This document shows positions 5,967 to 10,370 of a DNA stretch of 10,370 nucleotides, piece after piece. The first letter of the stretch is position 1; every line of letters begins with the position of its first letter. This DNA is from Flavobacteriaceae bacterium UBA6231 (lineage in GTDB: Bacteria > Bacteroidota > Bacteroidia > Flavobacteriales > Flavobacteriaceae), in assembly GCA_002441545.1 (NCBI GenBank), contig DJWL01000069.1, positions 25,547 through 35,916 of the forward strand, read 5' to 3'. Made by a program: the position numbers and the translations under genes. The notes beneath the pieces were generated by a model that saw only the letters and a program-made list of their open reading frames with translations, ran no database searches and was not told where the DNA came from.

Positions 5967-8375
5967 TTATTGCCCTTTTATAAATTTAACGATCTCTGTT
6001 TTATCTGAACCAATAATTTTCATTAGATAGGTACCTGTTGGAATTTTATTAACGTCAATTTTATATTGGATACCACTTACAGAAGTTTTGATTATTTCTC
6101 TTCCATTTAAATCATAAATTGTAATTAGCACATTATCATATGTTGACGAACTTATTGTTATTGAATTTTGAGCTGGGTTAGGAAATATTTTAAACCTATT
6201 TTCGCTATTATATGGTTTAATACTTAAAATTTCAATTGTACCAGTTATATCCCAATTGAAGTATTCCCATCCTTGAGGTATTGTTCTGTTACAAGTAAGT
6301 CCCGTTGTTGAACCGTTTTCTGATGAAACATATAAATTGTTATACCCTTTTATATTATATGCCCCACTCAAATCAGTCAGCTTAAATTTTTGATAATTTC
6401 CAATTACACTCGAGCTACAATACAATTTATTAATTGCAGGGTTTAAACTTACATACAATCCATTACTTCCTTTTAGGGCAATTAGCCCATTACCCGCTTC
6501 AACTACGGTAAACTTTTCATTCACTCCCAAAGTTTGACTTGTACTAGACATTAAATTATTAGTAACCGAATAAGTTACATAATTGCCGTTGTTTCCTTTT
6601 AAATAAATGATGTTGGCGATAGGAATTACGGGAACTGCCGCAGGAATATTTGAATTTAAATAAACAAAATTTACAGAATTCACATTAAATTCTCCAGACT
6701 TATTTATTATTCTAATCGCTTGTGACCCTGCAGAAGCAAAAGCACCAGTAGTTGTTATTGTTTGCCAAGATTCCCAACCACCTGTTGGAGGAATATTCAC
6801 AGTGGCCAATATTTCTGTGCCAATAGCATTTTGTATTTGTATTGTTCCTGTTGTAGAATTCCCATTAGCAACCCTAAATTCGATTGAATAAGTACCTGCA
6901 ACAGCAACATTTACAGTATATTTCATCCATTCGCTAATGGTAAACCAACCTATAGTATAACCATTAGATAAATAATCGGACGTAGCTGTAACATCAACAC
7001 CATTGTTTCGATAACCCCATCCGTGATTCCAACCCGTATCATTTCCTGTTGTATATCGTACATCTTCCCAATCCCTATCAGAATAGGCATATCCATTCAT
7101 TCCCTGATCATAATTTGCTGTGTATAGCCTGCCTGGAATATTGTTGATTGAGAAGGGCTCTGTATTTCTATTATTTGGTTGCATAAAAATAGATCGTATA
7201 ACTTCTGTTTGTAGTGTGCAGTTTGCCAATTTGATATTTTCAGCTAATTGCATAACAGTATTAAAAGCCGTGGTGGGATCAATACCAGGATTTGTTCCTC
7301 CAAAATAATTAAGAAGATCTTGATAACCCGCAGGCCATTGTGCATTAGCAAAATCATTTATACTCATAAATTTCTTCATTGGCCACCATGAAAATCCAAT
7401 ATTGTTAGCATTAAATGTTTCGACCATTTCTGTAAAAAGGTCATTACTGTTTTCGCCGTGTTCTCCACACCATATTGGTCTGTTTTGTGCGGTTCTAAAG
7501 TCGGTTATCCATTTAATATCTTGTGTTGTAGCTGCTGTCCAATATTTATGAAAGGAATAAACTATATTGGCATCCCAAGCTGGGGTTAAGCCTGTAAAAT
7601 CATTTGCATACCAATTCCCTTCTATGAAAAGAATGTGATTGTCTCCATTGGCTCTTATAACAGATGTTATTTCGTTATAAATGTTTCTTAAATCTGTTCC
7701 GTTTGGTAAATTCCAAGCAGGCTCGTTTAATAAATCATAGCCCGCAACCCAAGGTTCATTTTTGTAGGTTTCAGATATTTTTTTCCAAAGTTCTACCGTC
7801 TTGGTCTTATTTGCTGTGCTCTCCCAAAGCGAGGGTTTTGTGCTATCATAATCACAAATATTATTGGCACTCTGACCACCAGGGGCTGCATGCAAGTCAA
7901 TAATTACATAAATACCTTCGGCACTACACCACGAAATAATATTATTTAAAATTGCAAATCCTTGCGGATTCCATCCATCGGGTAAACCAGCATTGACGAA
8001 ATACTCATAATGAATTGGCAAACGCACAGCATTAAATCCCCAAGACTTGATTTGTTGTATATCCGCTAACGTTACAAAATTAGAAAGCCAAGCATTATAA
8101 AATGTAGAGGTATTGGTACTTCCTATTAAAGTAGTAAGTTTCTGTTTCCAAGTATGTTGATCGGGTGCTTGATTGACGGAATTCATCATATACCCTTCCA
8201 TTACCATCCAATTGCCAAAATTCATAGCGTTGAGAACAACCTCTTGATTATTAGTGCTATTAATTATTTTTTTGCCACTAACTGTTAATAATTGTCCACT
8301 TGCATTCAAATTAAAAAAAACACTCAGTAATATTGAAAAGAAAAAAAAATTATTTGCGCAAATTCGATTTTTCAT
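5967..8375 (-). CDS. Secreted GH5 glycoside hydrolase with CBM6, fascin-like and T9SS domains
   Basis: Extracellular endo- or exo-acting beta-glycanase of 802 residues. A signal peptide covers residues 1-27 (hydrophobic FFFFSILLSVFF, then NASGQ). The GH5 barrel spans about 30-375: Arg118 in NAVRLP, His162 in DLHAAPGGQ, acid/base Glu218 in LLNEP, His276/Tyr278 in SFHKYW and nucleophile Glu305 in WCGEHG. The fold start (NFGNWMVMEGYM) and DLHAAPGGQ resemble exo-1,3-beta-glucanase-like GH5 members, so a beta-glucan substrate is plausible; the subfamily was not determined. A CBM6-type module follows (about 412-572; IPGRLYTANYD, YTIGWFTISEWMKYTVNVA). Next is a fascin-like beta-trefoil (about 588-710) with three related repeats: YLKGNNGNYV, ALKGSNGLYV and NIKGYNNLYV. 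Residues about 727-802 are a type A T9SS sorting domain (FKIFPNPAQNSITI, TIYDLNGREI, PTGTYLMKI), implying export across the outer membrane and release or surface anchoring. It is the third gene of the cluster, 26 bases after the GH30 lipoprotein gene. All catalytic residues are present. Confidence 0.93.
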   Translation of the reverse strand: MKNRICANNFFFFSILLSVFFNLNASGQLLTVSGKKIINSTNNQEVVLNAMNFGNWMVMEGYMMNSVNQAPDQHTWKQKLTTLIGSTNTSTFYNAWLSNFVTLADIQQIKSWGFNAVRLPIHYEYFVNAGLPDGWNPQGFAILNNIISWCSAEGIYVIIDLHAAPGGQSANNICDYDSTKPSLWESTANKTKTVELWKKISETYKNEPWVAGYDLLNEPAWNLPNGTDLRNIYNEITSVIRANGDNHILFIEGNWYANDFTGLTPAWDANIVYSFHKYWTAATTQDIKWITDFRTAQNRPIWCGEHGENSNDLFTEMVETFNANNIGFSWWPMKKFMSINDFANAQWPAGYQDLLNYFGGTNPGIDPTTAFNTVMQLAENIKLANCTLQTEVIRSIFMQPNNRNTEPFSINNIPGRLYTANYDQGMNGYAYSDRDWEDVRYTTGNDTGWNHGWGYRNNGVDVTATSDYLSNGYTIGWFTISEWMKYTVNVAVAGTYSIEFRVANGNSTTGTIQIQNAIGTEILATVNIPPTGGWESWQTITTTGAFASAGSQAIRIINKSGEFNVNSVNFVYLNSNIPAAVPVIPIANIIYLKGNNGNYVTYSVTNNLMSSTSQTLGVNEKFTVVEAGNGLIALKGSNGLYVSLNPAINKLYCSSSVIGNYQKFKLTDLSGAYNIKGYNNLYVSSENGSTTGLTCNRTIPQGWEYFNWDITGTIEILSIKPYNSENRFKIFPNPAQNSITISSSTYDNVLITIYDLNGREIIKTSVSGIQYKIDVNKIPTGTYLMKIIGSDKTEIVKFIKGQ

Positions 8376-8381
8376 AACAAT

Positions 8382-8410
8382 TTAAATTTAGGGTCTGGCC
8401 CTTAATTTAA
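8382..8410 (-). promoter_or_regulatory. Stem-loop between GH30 and GH5 genes
   Basis: The 12-base arms (plus strand TTAAATTTAGGG and CCCTTAATTTAA) pair with a single mismatch around a 5-base loop, TCTGG; three G-C pairs close the loop. In the minus-strand mRNA the stem starts in the last codons of GH30, includes its stop codon, and ends 6 bases before the GH5 ATG. No T-run follows, so it is a poor terminator. It could stabilise the upstream message after cleavage, or restrict ribosome access to GH5. The structure is directly visible; its function is inferred. Confidence 0.5.
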
Positions 8411-9886
8411 TAGTATAGTTTGCATAGTATGTGGCAATGTGTTTAATTGAGCTGTTTTTGATTGTATGGTTAAACTGTAATCTATCATTTGGTCACTAAT
8501 GTTCATTACAATTATAACAATACTTTTATCTTGATTCTCAAAAGCGGTAGTTAATAAATTGTTTGTGCTGGATGCACTACTGATTCTTTTAGCTCCCGGA
8601 CGAACAAACTTTGAAAAATGACCAATGTAGTAGTATGAATTAGTAAAAGTCAACTCACCTGTTTGTGTATTGCCATGAACTGGAGAAAAGCATAAATTAC
8701 CCACGTGGTTTGGCCCTCCTGTTTCGTCTAAGAGAATGTTCCAGTCAGTCCATGCTACAACACCATTGTTAAAATCATTAATCATAGATTTTCCGTAGCG
8801 TTCGGCCAATTTAGGGTCTTCATTTTCTATTCTGACAAGATCATATTTTTCATTGCAACCTTCTGTAAATATTAAATTTTTATCGGGATAGGCTTCTTGA
8901 ACTCGTTTTACAGCATCATACATAGGAGTTCCATCTTTCCAATCTTCATACCAGTGAAATCCTGTTCCCCATACATATTTTGAGGCTTCCGGATCATTTA
9001 AAATGATGTTAGCTCTTTCAAATAATAAATCTCGATTATGATCCCAGACTATAATGTGTTTGTCTCCCAAACCTTCTTTTTCCAAAGTTGGACCTAAATA
9101 GTTTTTTAAAAAATCACGTTCATCCTCAGCAGTGTAAATACAAGATTCCCAACGTTGCACTGCCATTGGCTCATTTTGAATTGATAATCCCCAAAGAGGA
9201 ATACCTTCTTTTTCGTATGCTTTTATGAATTTAGCGTAGTAATTAGCCCAGGGTTGATAAAAATCTGGTTTTAACTTGCCACCTTGTAGCATGTTGTTAT
9301 TGGTTTTCATGAATGCAGGTGGACTCCAAGGACTTGCGTATATGGTTAATGTTCCTCCGGCAGTTTCAATGGCTTTTTTGGTAAACGGAATTCTATAAGT
9401 TTTGTCGTGATCTATATTAAATGTTTTTAACTCTGCATCACCTTCATCAACATAAGTATAACTTTCACTTGAAAAATCACAGCTATGAATGTGGGTTCTA
9501 GCCAACGTATAACCAATGCCCTTATCAGCACTAAAATAGGCCTCCATAAATTGGTCTTGCTTTTCTTTTGGTAACTTATAAAATGTTTCAGCAGATGCAT
9601 CGGTTAGCGCAGCCCCAATACCCATAAAAGTCTGGAATTGTTTGCCTGGGTTTACATTAATAGCCGATTCTGTTTCCAAAGGCTGTTTAAAATCTTTAAA
9701 CTCAACTGGGGCAGTGCTTAAAGACAATTTTAAATCAGAATTATGGGCCGTTGTGTAAACAGTTATTTTTTTCTCTTTTAGGTTAAAAGGTTCCTTTGTT
9801 GTTTTAACTGTTTCAATAACATTTTTTTTCTGTTCACATCCAAAAAATGTTATTATTAAAAGTAATACCAATGTTATATTTTTCAT
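8402..9886 (-). CDS. GH30 glycoside hydrolase, lipoprotein
   Basis: Retaining beta-glycosidase of family 30 (glucosylceramidase/beta-1,6-glucanase group), 494 residues. The N-terminus is a lipoprotein signal, MKNITLVLLLIITFFGC with Cys17 as the lipidation site, placing the enzyme in the periplasm or on the cell surface. The catalytic barrel has GIGAALTDASAE at 89-100, ASPWSPPAFMK at 184-194, acid/base Glu239 in IQNEP and nucleophile Glu342 in FTEG. The typical GH30 C-terminal beta-sandwich ends with YYYIGHFSKFVRPGAKRI. I chose the ATG at 9884-9886: an upstream in-frame ATG (9938-9940) would overlap the preceding gene and put 18 residues ahead of the lipoprotein signal. It is 22 bases after another GH30 gene and 26 bases before the GH5 gene, so all three are probably one operon. 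In Bacteroidota such GH30 enzymes often cleave beta-1,6-linked glucose in pustulan or laminarin branches. The substrate here is inferred from that and the GH5 neighbour. Confidence 0.93.
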   Translation of the reverse strand: MKNITLVLLLIITFFGCEQKKNVIETVKTTKEPFNLKEKKITVYTTAHNSDLKLSLSTAPVEFKDFKQPLETESAINVNPGKQFQTFMGIGAALTDASAETFYKLPKEKQDQFMEAYFSADKGIGYTLARTHIHSCDFSSESYTYVDEGDAELKTFNIDHDKTYRIPFTKKAIETAGGTLTIYASPWSPPAFMKTNNNMLQGGKLKPDFYQPWANYYAKFIKAYEKEGIPLWGLSIQNEPMAVQRWESCIYTAEDERDFLKNYLGPTLEKEGLGDKHIIVWDHNRDLLFERANIILNDPEASKYVWGTGFHWYEDWKDGTPMYDAVKRVQEAYPDKNLIFTEGCNEKYDLVRIENEDPKLAERYGKSMINDFNNGVVAWTDWNILLDETGGPNHVGNLCFSPVHGNTQTGELTFTNSYYYIGHFSKFVRPGAKRISSASSTNNLLTTAFENQDKSIVIIVMNISDQMIDYSLTIQSKTAQLNTLPHTMQTILLN

Positions 9887-9908
9887 GTTTATATGAATTT
9901 GTGCTTTT

Positions 9909-10370
9909 TTACCAAATAAAAGTACCAATAGAACCTCCATCTAAAGATACAGTTATCCACTTACCATTGTGTTTTATATTAAATATTTCTGAAGAATTTC
10001 CGTCATTTTCTACTATCAAAACAATTTTTCCATTAGGCGTTTTAAAAGCAACATTATTTAAATTCCCTTGCAAATTACTAGTAATTCTTATTGAACCTGC
10101 AGGAACAAATTTTGAGGCATGACCAATAATGTAATAACCAACGTTAAGTGTATATGAAGTACTACTGTTTATAGTAACCGCTCCTTTACATGTTGTGCAA
10201 CCACCTGAGGTATGAGGTTCAAAAGAAGGATTGTTTGCTAAGTTCCATTCAAGAGCAATCTTACTCCAGTTACGCATTGAACCAATAATAACATTTTTTA
10301 AATGCCATTTTAAATCACCACTAAAGGTTCCGCTGCTGGACGTGTACTGTTCTGTAAAATAAACATCTTT
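9909..10370 (-). CDS. GH30-family glycoside hydrolase, C-terminal part
   Basis: The last 153 residues of a second GH30 enzyme; its 5' end lies beyond the right edge. The first visible residues, KDVYFTEQYTS, carry the presumed nucleophile (seventh visible residue, Glu in FTEQ). The beta-sandwich end follows, with GYYIIGHASKFVPAGSIRIT and NGKIVLIVENDG. These align with YYYIGHFSKFVRPGAKRI and DKSIVIIVMNISD of the next gene, so the two are paralogues, clearly diverged. The FTEQ context differs from FTEG in the neighbour and may mean a different subfamily or linkage preference. Residues about 57-64 contain a CTTC pair (GGCTTCKG) that could form a local disulphide in an exported protein. An internal ATG at 10275-10277 lies downstream of the catalytic residue and is not the start. 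The stop is 22 bases before the next gene, which suggests an operon. Confidence 0.88.
   Translation of the reverse strand, partial: KDVYFTEQYTSSSGTFSGDLKWHLKNVIIGSMRNWSKIALEWNLANNPSFEPHTSGGCTTCKGAVTINSSTSYTLNVGYYIIGHASKFVPAGSIRITSNLQGNLNNVAFKTPNGKIVLIVENDGNSSEIFNIKHNGKWITVSLDGGSIGTFIW

Noticed and set aside
7120..7903. Two plus-strand open frames inside the GH5 gene
   Set aside because: Antisense to the GH5 catalytic and linker regions, with no recognisable motifs.
9887..9940. 18-residue N-terminal extension of the GH30 lipoprotein
   Set aside because: It overlaps the end of the upstream gene and would precede a complete lipoprotein signal starting at 9886.
9847..10122. Plus-strand open frame across the junction of the two GH30 genes
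   Set aside because: It crosses two well-supported minus-strand coding ends and resembles no family.

Overview
The window suggests an AT-rich member of the Bacteroidota, most likely a flavobacterium. Four things support this: a C-terminal type IX secretion (T9SS) sorting domain, long eukaryote-like urocanase, TAnnTTTG-type promoter elements in place of E. coli -10 boxes, and start codons without Shine-Dalgarno sequences. I identified no rRNA, tRNA, CRISPR array, insertion sequence or phage gene.

Positions 1-722 (minus strand) hold the N-terminal two thirds or so of a major facilitator transporter that runs off the left edge and seems to start at a TTG. Positions 942-4444 (minus strand) are a two-gene histidine catabolism operon: hutH (histidine ammonia-lyase) then hutU (urocanate hydratase), separated by 9 bases. 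hutI and the last-step hydrolase or formiminotransferase genes are not here. A LysR-type regulator (4526-5416, plus strand) diverges from hutH across an 81-base gap. That gap holds one TAnnTTTG box on each strand and a perfect 17-base palindrome, as expected if this LysR protein activates hutHU and represses itself.

Positions 5399-5952 (minus strand) carry the decayed remnant of a secreted carbohydrate esterase of the sialate O-acetylesterase type: a start with an immediate stop, a piece of a middle domain and an intact-looking C-terminus in another frame.

Positions 5967-10370 (minus strand) are the end of a polysaccharide-degradation cluster. In transcription order these are a GH30 enzyme cut by the right edge, a GH30 lipoprotein, and a large secreted GH5 enzyme with a CBM6 module, a fascin-like beta-trefoil and a T9SS tail. 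The gaps are 22 and 26 bases, so they are probably co-transcribed. The GH30 plus GH5 pairing suggests a beta-glucan substrate (for example beta-1,6- or mixed beta-1,3/1,6-glucan such as laminarin), but this is inference. I see no clearly new defence or mobile system; the most testable points are the hutH/LysR regulatory region, the hairpin between GH30 and GH5, and the decayed esterase.
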